64,000 bases of DNA from Liolophura sinensis (lineage: Eukaryota; Mollusca; Polyplacophora; Chitonida; Chitonidae). Shown here in pieces: positions 37,101 through 49,100 of this stretch; within the stretch, counting starts at the first letter, position 1, and every line of letters begins with the position of its first letter. The notes below the pieces were generated by a model. That model worked only from the letters and a program-made list of their open reading frames with translations, did no database searches and was not told the DNA's origin. The stretch is taken from NCBI RefSeq assembly GCF_032854445.1, contig NC_088302.1, positions 26,003,080 to 26,067,079 of the forward strand. Direction: 5' to 3'. A program made the position numbers and the translations under genes.

Positions 37101-40100
37101 TATATAGTCTAATATATATATATAGTCTAATATATATAGGAGGAAAGCTTACGGCGAATGCACAATTCATAGTCTATTGAACTATTACACGTGCATAGAC
37201 GAGCCTGTGGACGGTCATTATTTTTGGAGAAAGACTCAGGCCATAGTAAGATTTCTGGACTATTTCTAACAATCCACCTACCATGTTGTAGATCAATGTT
37301 AGAGCTCGGGGATGCCTCGCTGGATGCGGCACAAGTGGAAGAATTGACATCGTCTATGCTGAGAGATGCCGGACTCCAAGGGAAAAATCGACTGGTGTAT
37401 GAGGACTTCAAGAAAGTCTTCAACGACTACCAGGACACGATTGGCCAGGCCACAGTCTCCCTGGAAGGTACACATTAAGCAGTCTGTTGCACATTTTTCT
37501 AATATTTACACCACTTACATGTTCAGGGCCACAGGGTACAATGTTATCTCAAAAATTGCAAGCCCGTAGCACTCACGGGTGGTTATTAAAGTAAATAGCT
37601 TTTCGTGTATGGCTGAAACACCTGATGGATTTCTGACTAACTGGCTTTTTATTTATGGCTAAAAGATGCATGGCTGACTAACTGATTATCTGGGAAAGGG
37701 TATATAGCTGATGAGCTTAATGGATGGCTGCCTAACTTGCTTTCATTATCTGAATGACTGACCAAATAAACAGTTGACTCACTGGCTTTGGACTTCTAGT
37801 TGACAAACCTACAGAGTTTACTGACTGTCTGCCATTTCCTGTATGGCTGACAGACGTAAATGGATGGCCGACTATTTCTTTTTGTTACACGATTGACAGA
37901 CCTAAGGACTCACAAGCCTGTCTTTCTTATATGGCTGACAGACCTAATGACTGACAATCTGGCCTTCCTTGTATGGCTGATTGACCTAATAACTGACAAT
38001 CTGGCCTTTCTTGAATGACTGACAGACCCGCATGACTGACAATCTGGCTTTTCTTGTATGGCTGACTGACCTAATGACTGACAATCCGGCCTTTCTTGTA
38101 TGGCTGACAGACTCGCATGACTGACAAGCTGACCTTTCCGGTATGGCTGACAGACCTAATAACTGACAATCTGGCCTGTCTTGTATGGCTGACAGACCCG
38201 CATGACTAACAAGCTGACCTTCCTTGTATAGCTGACTGGCCTAATGGGTGACAAGCTGGATTTCCTTGTATGGCTGACAGACCCGCATGACTGACAATCT
38301 GGCCTTTCTTGTATGGCTGGCAGACCCGCATAAGTGACAACCTGGCCCTTCCTGTATGGCTAACAGACCGAATGACTGACAATCTGGCCTTTCTTGTATG
38401 GCTGAAGGACCTAATGACCTGGCAACATGGCCCTTCCTGTATGGCTGACAGACAATGATTGGCAATCGGGCCTTCCTTGTATGACTGACAGACTCGCGTG
38501 AGTGACAATCTGGCCTTTCTTGTATAACTGACTGGCCTAATGGGTGACAAGCTGCCCTTTCTTGTATGGATGACAGACCCGCATGACTGACAACCTGGCC
38601 CTTCCTGTATGGCTGACAGACCTAATAACTAGACAACCTGGCCCTTCCTGTATGGCTGACAGACCTAATGACAGACAATCAAGCCTTTTTTATATGACTG
38701 ACAGACCCGCATGACTGACAACCTGGCCTTTTTTGTATGGCTGACAGACCTAATAACTGACAATCTGGCCTTTCTTGTATGGCTGACAGACCAGCATGAC
38801 TGACAATCTGGCCTTTCCTGTATGGCTGACTGACCTAATGACTCACAAGCTGACCTTCCTTGTATAGCTGACTCACTTGAAGGGTAACAAGCTGGCCTTC
38901 CTTGTATGGCTGACAAACCTAATGGGTGACAGACTGGCTTTTCCTATATGGCAGACTGCCCTGTTGAATGATAAGTTGGCCTTCCTTGCATGGCAGATTG
39001 CCCTGAAGTGTAACAAGCTGGTCTTGCTTGTATGGCTGACTGAACTGAAGGGTGACAAGCTGGCCTTCTTTGTATAGCTGACAGACCTAATTGGTGACAA
39101 GCTGGCCTTCCTTGTATGGCTGACAAATCTAGTGGGTGACAAGCTGGCCTTCCTTGTATGGCTGACTAAGCTGAATCTGGCCTTCCTTGTATGGCTGACT
39201 GAGCTGAAGGGTGACAAGCTGGTCTTCCTTGCATGGCAGATTGCCCTGAAGTGTAACAAGCTGGCCTCACTTGTATGGCTGACCGACCTGAAGGGTTACA
39301 AGCTGGCCTTCCTTGTATGGCTGACTGACCTAATGACTCACAAGCTGGCCTTCCTTGTATGGCTGACTGAGCTGAAGGGTGACAAGCTGGCCTTCCTTGT
39401 TTGGCTGACAGACATATATTGACTTACAAGCTAACCTTCATTGTATGGCTGTCTGAGCTGAAGGGTGACAAGCTGGCCTTCCTTGTATGGCTGACAGACA
39501 TATTGACTTACAAGCTAACCTTCATTGTATGGCTGACTGAGCTGAAGGGTGACAAGCTGGCTTTCCTTGTATGGCTGACTGGCCTAATGGGTGACAAGCT
39601 GGCATTCTTTGTATGGCTGACAGAACGAATGGGTGACAAGCTGGCCTTTCTTATTTGCCGGACAGCCCTGAAGGGTGACAAGCTGGCCTTCCTTGTATGG
39701 TTGACTGAGCTGAATAATGACAGTTTGGCTTTCCTTGTATGGCTGGCAGCCCTGAAGGGTGACAAGCTGGCTTTCCTTGTATGGCTGGCAGACCTAATAG
39801 GTAACAAGCTGGCCTTGCTTGTATAGCTGACAGACCTAATGGGTGACAAGCTGGCCTTCCTTGTATGGCTGACTAACCTAATGGGTGACAGCCTGGCCCT
39901 TCCTGTATGGCTGACAGACCTATTGACTGACAATCTGGCCTTTTCTGTATGACTGACTATCTGGATTTCCTTGTATGGCTGACTGGCCTAATGGTTGACC
40001 AGCTGGCCTTTCTTGTATGACTGACAGACCCGCATGACTGACAATCTGGCCTTTCTTGTATGGCTGACAGACACGCATGGCTGACAACATAGCCCTTCCT

Positions 40101-43100
40101 GTATGGCTGACAGACCTAATGACTGACAATCTGGCCTTTCTTGTATGGCTGACTCACCTAATGACTAGACAACCTGGCCCTTCCTTGTATGGCTGACAGA
40201 TCTAATAAGGGACAATCAGGCCTTTCTTGTATGGCTGACAGACCCCCATGACTGACAGCCTGGCCTTTCTTGTATGGCTGACTGACCTAATAACTGACAA
40301 CCAGGCCTTCCTTGTATAGCTGACTAACTTGAAGGGTGACAGGCTGGCCTTCCTTGTATGGCTGACATACCTAATGGGTGATAAACTGGCCTTTCTTATA
40401 TGGAGGACTGCCCTGTTGAATGATAAGTTGGCCTTCCTTGCATGGCTGACTGACCTGAAGGGTGACAAGCTGGCCTTCCTTATATGGCTGACTGACCGGA
40501 AGGGTGACAAACTGGCCTTACTTGTATGGCTGACTGACCTAATGACTGACAACCTGGCCTTCCTTGTATGGCTGACTGAGCTGAAGGGTGACAAGCTGGC
40601 CTTCCTTGTATGGCTGACTGACCTAAAAAATGACAAGCTGGCCTTCCTTGTATGACCAACTGACCTAATAGGAAAGAAGCTGCCCTTTCTTATATGGCGG
40701 ACTGCCCTGAAAGGTGACAAGCTGGCCTTTCTTGTATGGCTTACTGAGCTGAAGGGTGACAAGCTGGCCTTCCTTGTATGGCTGACAGATTTAATGGGTG
40801 AAAATCTGGCCTTCCTTGTATGGCTGACTAAGCTAAAGGGTGACGACCTGGCCTTCCTTGTATGGTTGACTGACCTAATGACTCACAAGCTGGCCTTCCT
40901 TGTATGGCTGACTCACTTTATGACTTACAAATTGGCCTTCCTTTTATGGCTGACTGAGCTGAAGGGTGACAAGCTGGCCTTCCTTTTATGGCTGACTGAC
41001 CTAATGGGTGAGAAGATGGCCTTCCTTGCATGACTGACAGAACTAATGGGTGACAGCCTGGCCTTCCTTGTATGGCTGACTGACCTAATGGGTGACAAGT
41101 TGGCCTTCCTTGTATGGCTGACTAAGCTGATTAGTGACAAGCTGGCATTCTTTGTATGGCTGACTGATCTAATGGGTGACAAGCTGGCCTTAATTGTATG
41201 GCTCTCTGGCCTAATGGGCGACAAGCTGGCCTTCCTTGTATGGCTGACTGACCTAATGGATGACAAGCTGGCCTTCCTTGTATGGCTGACAGACCTAATG
41301 AATCACAAGCTGGCCTTTCTTGTATGGCTGACTGAGCTGAAGGGTGACAAGTTGGCCTTCCTTGTATGGCTATCTGAGCTGATGGGTAACAATATGGCCT
41401 TCCTTGTATGGCTGACCTGCCTACTGAGTGACAAACTGGCCTTCCTTGTATGGCTGACTGACCTAATAGGTAACAACGTGGCCTTTCTTGTATTGCTGAC
41501 TGACCTAATGGGTGACCAGGTGGCCTCTCTTGTTTGGCTGACAGACCTAATGACTCACAAGTTGACCTTCCTAGTATGGCTGACTGAGCTGGAGGCTGAC
41601 AAGCTGTCCTTTCTTATATGGCTGACTGAGCTGAACGGTGACTAACTGCCTCTCCTTGTATGGCTGACTGACCTAATGGGTGACAAGCTGGCCTTCCTTG
41701 TATGGCTGACAGACCTAATGGATCACAAGCTGGCCTTCCTTGTATGGCTGACTGACCTAATGGATGACAAGCTGGCCTTCCTTGTATGGCTGACTGAGCT
41801 GAAGGGTGACAAGCTGGCCTTCCTCGTATGGCTGACTGACCCAATGGGTGACAAGCTGGCCTTCCTTGTATGGCTGACAGACCTAATGGATCACAAGCTG
41901 GCCTTCCTTGTATGGCTGACTGACCTAATGGATGACAAGCTGGCCTTCCTTGTATGGCTGACTGACCTAATGGGTGACAAGCTGGCCTTCCTTGTTCGGC
42001 TGACTGATCTAATGAGTGACAATCTGGCCTTCCTTATATGGCTGACTGACCTAATGGGTGACAAGCTGGCCTTCCTTGCATGGCTGACTGACCTAATAGG
42101 TGACAAGCTGGCCTTCCTTGTATGGCTGTCTGGCCTAATGACTCACAAGCTGGCCTTCCTTGTATGGCTGACAGACCTAATGACTCACAAGCTGGCCTTC
42201 CTTGTATGGCTGACAGACCTAATGACTGACAACCTGGCCTTCCTTGTATGGTTGGCTGACCTGAAGGGTAACAAGCTGGCCTTCCTTGTATGGCTGCCTG
42301 ACCTAATAGGTGACAAGCTGGCCTTCCTTCTATGGCTGACTGACCTAATAGGTGACTAGCTGGCCTTCCTTGTATGGCTTACTGACCTAATAGGTAACAA
42401 GCTGACCTTCCTTGTATGGCTGACTGACCTAATGGGTGACAAGCTGGCTTTCCTTGTATGGCGGACTGCTCTGAAGGGTGACAAACTGGCCTTCCTTGTA
42501 TGGCGGACTGAGCTGAAGGGTGACAACCTGGCCTTCCTTGTATAGCTGACAGACCTATTAGGTGACAAGTTGGCCTTCCTTGTATTTGTCTGACAGACCT
42601 AATGGGTGACAAGCTGGCCTTCCTTGTATGTCTGACTGACCTATTGGGTGACAAGCTGGCCTTGTATGGTTGACTGACCTACTCGGTGATAAGCTGGCCT
42701 TCCTTGTATGCCTGACTGGCTTAATGGATGACAACCTGGCCTTCCTTGTATGGCTGACAGACCTAATGACTCACAAGCTGACCTTCTTTGCATGGCTGAC
42801 TGAGCTGGACAGTGACAAGCTGGCCTTCCTTCTATGGCTGACTCAGCTGAAGGGTGACAGGGTGGCTTTCCTTGTATGGCTGACTGGCCTAATGGGTGAC
42901 AAGCTGGCCTTCCTTTTATGGCTGACAGACCTAATGACTCACAAGCTGACCTTCCTTGTATGGCTGACTGAGCTGAAGGGTGATAATCTGGCCTTCCTTG
43001 TATGGCTTACTGGCCTAATGGGTGAAAAGCTGGCCTTTCTTATATGGCTGACTGCCCTGATGGGTGACCTTTTCTGTACAGTGTATGGTTGATTTGAAAA

Positions 43101-46100
43101 GCTGGTCTTTCCTAATATGGCTGACAGGGCTAATGAATAACAGAGAAAGCTGGCATGCAGATTTTCACTTGTCATATTTAGCTGAAAGGGCTAATGTGCT
43201 GCTGATAAGGATGAAAGGCAGATTGTCTGGCTTTCATATGTAGCTGACAGGGATAATGGGTAGTCGATAAAGTTCGCAGGTATATTGTCTGGCTTTTCAT
43301 AAATACCTGACAGGGCTAATGTGTAGCTACTAAATAGGACAGGCAGGTTGCCCGGCTTTTCATAAATACCTGACAGGGCTAATATGTAGCTACTAAATAG
43401 GACAGGCAGGTTGCCCGGCTTTTAATAAATAGCTGACAGGGCTAATGTGTAGCTACTAAATAGGACAGGCAGGTTGCCCGGCTTTTCATAAATACCTGAC
43501 AGGGCTAATGTGTAGCTACTAAATAGGACAGGCAGGTTGCCCGGCTTTTCATAAATAGCTGACAGGGCTAATGTGTAGCTACTAAATAGGACAGGCAGGT
43601 TGCCCGGCTTTTCATAAATACCTGACAGGGCTAATGTGTAGCTACTAAATAGGACAGGCAGGTTGCCCGGCTTTTAATAAATAGCTGACAGGGCTAATGT
43701 GTTGCTAATAAAGATGACAGGCAGACTGTCTGGTTTTTCATAAATAGCTGACAAAGCTAATGGGTGGCTAACTGATTGGCTTTTCCCATGCGAAGACAAG
43801 ATACATTTATCCTAGTGCCTGAAGAGCTTAATTTTAGCCAGTTTGCTGAGTATATCTTTGATTGATTTGATATCTTTGCCGTGTGACTGAACCTCCTGAC
43901 TGATTGACAGATAGAATAACTTTGTTACCAAAGCCTTTTTCCAGTGTATATCAGGACTACAAATGAAACAGGATTCAGGAATCGGCTGTCGTATACGTGT
44001 GCTTAGAAAGGTATTGACTAACTTGATTAACTGATAACGACAAGTGGCTAGATTAGTGATTGACTGGATAAACTTGTATATAACAAGGTAGCCTTTTGGT
44101 TAGTTGATAAAGTTGATACTTTTAGAATTTATGTAGGTGATGGATAAATCAGATGACAGAATTTGACAGGTTGATGTGATATTTATGATACTTGTCGTCT
44201 AAATGACTGACTGAATCTTTGTAATTATGTAACACAGCTCCTTTCTTAGAGACTGGCCCCTACAACACAGTTAGTAAAGCGTTCGCTTGGGAAGCGGTAG
44301 ATCCAGGATTAATTCTGAGTTGGGTGACACTTAAGGCTTTAAAGGAGGAAGTTGTAGCTTCCTTGCTTGGAGTTCAGCTTTAAGTGCAATATATCAGTAC
44401 AATAGCACGGGTGAGGAGGCTTACTTGCCTTCAGTAAGGTGTTCCAGTGAAGCAGCACTAAATAAAAGAGCGGTAGAAATCCGTAATGCAACAAGGAGGC
44501 ACATAACATGCACTCTTCGTCGTCATATGACTGAAAAATTGTAAAGTAAATCCCCAAGAACTCACTCACTCAATCACTCTTTTCTTGAATAGTTATCGGA
44601 AGCGCTTTGATTTCACACTGACGTTTTGTATGCCCTGATAGGTTTGGTTATCGATTTTCAGGAATTGAGAGAGACCAACAGCCTATCGGAAGGGGAACTG
44701 ATCTCAAATCTCGCGTGAGAAGAACTATTATCCAGCACAGGTACATACATGCACTGTCATTATTTGAAATCGCTCAGTTATAGAATTATGTTAAACATTT
44801 CTTTTCATTTAGAATGTCGTAGAAACGTGTTACCTTTACTCAAACAGTTTCATCAATTTCTTTAACTAATGGGGCCTCTGTGGCTCAGTTGGTTAGCGCG
44901 CTAGCACAGCGTAATGACCCAGGAGTCTCTCACTAATGCGGTCGCTGTGAATTCAAGTCCAGCTTCCTCTCCGGCCGTAAGTGGGAAGGTCTGGCAGCGA
45001 CCTGCGGATGGTTGTGGGTTTCCCCCGGGCTCTGCCCGGTTTGCTCCCACCATAATGCTGGCCGCCGTCGTATAAGTGAAATATTCTTGAGTACGGCGTA
45101 GAACACCAATCAAATATATAAAATAAATAAATTTAACTAAAATCTTCATTGTTTTTAGAAACAACGAGGGAATTACCCGAAAGAAGAGGTTTTCCACAGT
45201 ACGGCTACCAGCCTCGCAGAAGAAGGAACCCGACACCGAGTTTGGCAAAAAACTTCACACACTGACTCGCTACATTTCTAACTACAGACTCCAGATCTTC
45301 TGGGTGACTCTGTATACGCTTGTGGTAGCTGGAATCTTCATAGAGAGAGCATACTGTGAGTTATTCTTTGTACCGGCCTGGCACAACCGTAACTATAGCG
45401 TCCATCTATTATACCGTTATTTATGGCGCTCTGCATATGATCCCAGACGTGATATGGTGTGTAATCAAGCCACTAAAGTTTTGAAAATCGTTGTAATTCT
45501 CAGATTACTCCTTCAACCGCGAACATGCGGGGTTACGGAGAATCGCCGGTAACGGTGTCACGGTCACCCGTGGAGCAGCTAGCGCAATGATGTTCACCTA
45601 TGCCAGCCTCCTGGTCACGATGAGTCGAAACACGATCACATTTCTGCGCGAGACATTCCTCCATCGCTTCATCCCATTTGACTCCGCCATAGCCTTCCAT
45701 AAGTATATCGCCATGGTGGCCTTATTCTTTACGGGTAAGTATATGAAGGCCGGTAGATTGTTTTATGTACAGTCCTGGTGTTTTGTATCCACTGTCTTTA
45801 AATGTCACACGTATTGTTTGCAGTATTCACCCATTAAGTGTTAATTGTCTGTACAAGTTGTGTGTGTGTGTGTTTTCTTGCAAAAAACCGTTTTCTGTCA
45901 TTTAGCATAAAAACACCTAACCATGAGGGATATAGATATGGTAATGTGTATTTTCAGTGTGGAATAAATTGTCAGAATATCAGCCTCCTGGTAACCTCGT
46001 CTATCGTAACGGTCATCCACATAATTTGCACACCAGCAATAATATGTGTAACAGGAGTAAGTTTTGTAACATACACACAATAAAATGTGTATCAGTTCTA

Positions 46101-49100
46101 CACAATCTGTGTACTCATGTCACACATTGTCGACTTACAAATTTGTAATAGCCATTTTGAGAGTATCTTGTGGTGGCAATATTTTTACTGAATGCCAATG
46201 TAGTTATTGCCTATGAATTATTTTGCCTTGTCGGTTCCAGTCGTGCATTGTGTTGGTCATGGTATCAACTTCTACCACATCTCCACTCAGAGGGCCCCAG
46301 ATCTCAACTGTCTGTTTCGGGACTTCTTCAGGCCGTAAGCATCTTTCCGGTGTCATTTTGTTCCCGGTCTGTTACATTCATGTCAAATTACTACGTCAAA
46401 AATCAGTTTTGTTTCAATTATACGAAATATGGCTGGGCTGTAATAAGAAACACACACAACTTCTCATCAAAGTACCTGGTATGATAAAGCGGGGAATAGG
46501 CCCCAGTGCCAGAAACTGTGGACCTCGGGTAGCAAAACTGACTGTAGCTGTGCGTGACAGCTGCTGAGACACTCGTCAGGCTTCACTTTTTTCAATTCTG
46601 TTTTTCTCGTCGTTTCCTTACTTCCTTTCCTTTCCATATGGCAAGCATGCAGCTTATAAAGCTCCAAAACTACTGAAGCGATGTATAGGTTATAAAATTG
46701 AGAAATTGTAGCCGGCTTTTTTTTTTCTTGCATTAGACACTATAGAGTTACAAAAATCTCTGCACTGCAAATGTAAATTTCTGAAAATGTTTGAGCATAC
46801 AGTTACGCACCAATCAATTAAAAAAAAATAGACGGTAACAAATGTTACTTTCAGCATGACACTTCCCCTACGATAAACATGTTATTGTTATTGATAGGAT
46901 GTGGACCACATGTTCTCTGCTAATAGGATTCACGTATGAATGTCGCCATAGTAGCCAGATGTTACGTAATACCATAGCCTCTCCATTGTAATTCATGATA
47001 ACACTTATTTAATGCAGGAGGGTCTTTATCTTTACCCACACAGAAGTATGTTTCCAAAGAAAAAAAGGTGCAAAGTCTTCCTCGATTTGCCACTTATTCT
47101 CCGAAGCAACTTCGTTACTCCACTATTCTGTGGAGGATGCCTGTGAGACAACGGCAGAAATACATATTTTAAACTTGCTAAAATATGAAAAAAAACTCAT
47201 CACATTATAAAGTTTATGTTTTACATGTGAAGACAAATGTTAACTGTACAAAACTTTGACAGCGCTTTGAAAAGCACACATGAAGGCTTCAGTAAAGATA
47301 TTTTTTTGGTTAACGTTGATCCTCATACTGTAAATTAAAAACAGTGATTCGTTTGAACGACAAATTGGTGTTTTTGATCGACGGTGCATTTTTTGGAGGG
47401 TTATTACTAAGCAACCATCTCTTTTAAGGCATTATAGCTTTCTTGAGTGCTTCGACCAAGATGTATACCTATGATTCTTAAAAAATGAGTTGGTATAGCA
47501 GGAAATAGCCGAGCACATTGCTGTAAGACAAAGAAATAGGCTAGATAAGAGTTACAGTAAGAGACAAAACTGTCTTTTTTAGGTACACTCAGATATGTTT
47601 ATACATGTATATGCGTGAGTGAAAAATTCCGGAATAAATTGTTTTTGCTTAGGTCTATGTTATCTGATTTATTTACTTTATAGGACTCATGTGCTTGCAA
47701 AATTCCATTACTGGCTGTATCAAACAATAACAGGTAAATATGAATTTTTAAACACGTTGAATAAAAATAACATTTTAACTCACATTACGTGATGGATCAA
47801 TTTGCTCACAGTCGTTTAACCGTAATTAACACCATTTAAACTTTGCACTAATAAGTGATCAACCTTTTGCCATCAAGAGTCACGAATATCATGAATGGAC
47901 ATCGAGAGAAATATTTAACTTTCTTTTGCCAAATGTCAGAGAAAAGTAAAAAAAAAAAACCAGTATTATAGAAGCAAAGCAATTGGTTAGGCAAATCCTT
48001 GTGATTTTTGTAGACGACATTAAACTTAACATATCTACCATTTGTCCTCAGGCTTTACCGGCGTAGTCTTGACCTTGATCGTCGTCATTATGTATGTGTT
48101 CGCAAGTCAGTACGCCCGCCGCCATGTCTTCAAAGCCTTCTGGTTTACACACAGTTTCTACGTACTCCTTTACATATTCATGGTGCTTCATGGCAGCGGT
48201 CGACTCGTACAGGATCCACTCTTCCACTATTTCTTCCTGGGACCCGCCATTCTGTTCACTCTAGACAAAATCGTCAGCTTCAGTATGAAGAAAGTGGAGC
48301 TGTCAGTCGTCCGAGCTGAACTGTTACCCTCCGGTAAGCAGCATGTGCAAAGGGTACGTTATGTGCAGGCATGCGGTAGGCATCTGTACATACAATGGGG
48401 ATTGAAAATAGTATACTTAGTTGGCATAGGACATCTTGTGTGTTCTAAACCTTCGATGACCAATAAGCATTGGTGCCTACATTTGTCCAAAATCAGAAAT
48501 TTTGTCTTACAATGGTTGACGATCAAAATCTGAACCATGATATGCTTGCACCTGTGACTAGTAACTGGCTACTTCAAGGGGAAGTCACTCTGGGCCTCCT
48601 CACTGCCAGGCTTTTTCCCTTAAAAACCATATGATTAGGGCCCATACCCTGAAAAAGCGGAAATGATATTTGTCTTCTTGTTACATGTTAACACTGCTTG
48701 CTATACGCAGTAATATCATTATTCAGGAACATCGAAAAATAAAGTGATGTATGTCTTGTTAATACAATGGAACTACATTATCCGGTTTGATAGTATATAT
48801 CTTTTCCCAGATAAATAACTTATAAAATCAACCGAAATGTTTCATTCTTATCTTCACGTCGACACTAACTTAACTTGAACTGACATATAGATGGTCTGAA
48901 ATTGTAACTTTTTTAATTTTGTTGTTGTTGTTGTTGTAGATGTGACCCATCTGGAGTTTAAGAGACCTTTGAACTTTGATTACAAATCTGGCCAATGGGT
49001 TCGCATCGCATGTACTGAGCTGAGCACAAGCGAGTATCATCCCTTTACTCTAACGTCAGCACCGCACGAGGACACGCTCAGTCTGCACATTCGGGCCGTT

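Larger units (their letters stand above)
35663..37467 (+). other. DUOX: DUOX exons 18-20: EF-hand module
   Basis: EF-hand 1 loop, residues 833-844, [12 protein letters not shown], is canonical: acidic or polar ligands at 1, 3, 5 and 12 and Gly at 6. The second loop, residues 869-880, [12 protein letters not shown], keeps only Asp at position 1 and Ser at 9. It has Arg at 3, Gln at 5 and 6, and Gln at 12 in place of Glu, so calcium binding is doubtful. The helix before it ([11 protein letters not shown]) matches the family, so this is the true EF2. Exon 20 encodes the EF-like helical remainder ([14 protein letters not shown]). In DUOX this module gates activity by calcium. Confidence 0.9.
37468..44661. 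other. DUOX intron 20 (7.2 kb), mostly minisatellite
   Basis: The longest intron of the gene. It lies between the EF-hand exons and the first membrane-core exons. About 80 percent is tandem repeat (42-bp array, then a transition zone, then a 63-bp array), with one family-B SINE at 44252-44578. Both bordering exons join in phase 1, and no further exon is seen. Confidence 0.85.

Noticed and set aside
41046-42359. Frames of 199 and 227 codons that look like a repetitive protein
   Set aside because: They lie in an intron of DUOX, the unit is a multiple of three, and the opposite strand is open at the same place, so coding is not supported.
37880-43770. CRISPR-like repeat arrays
   Set aside because: Units are head-to-tail and contiguous, with no unique spacers, and the genome is eukaryotic.
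45957-46148. Alternative DUOX exon after exon 23 starting near 45957
   Set aside because: The translation does not resemble the third membrane helix; the acceptor at 46239-46240 gives the expected TVVHCVGH sequence in phase.
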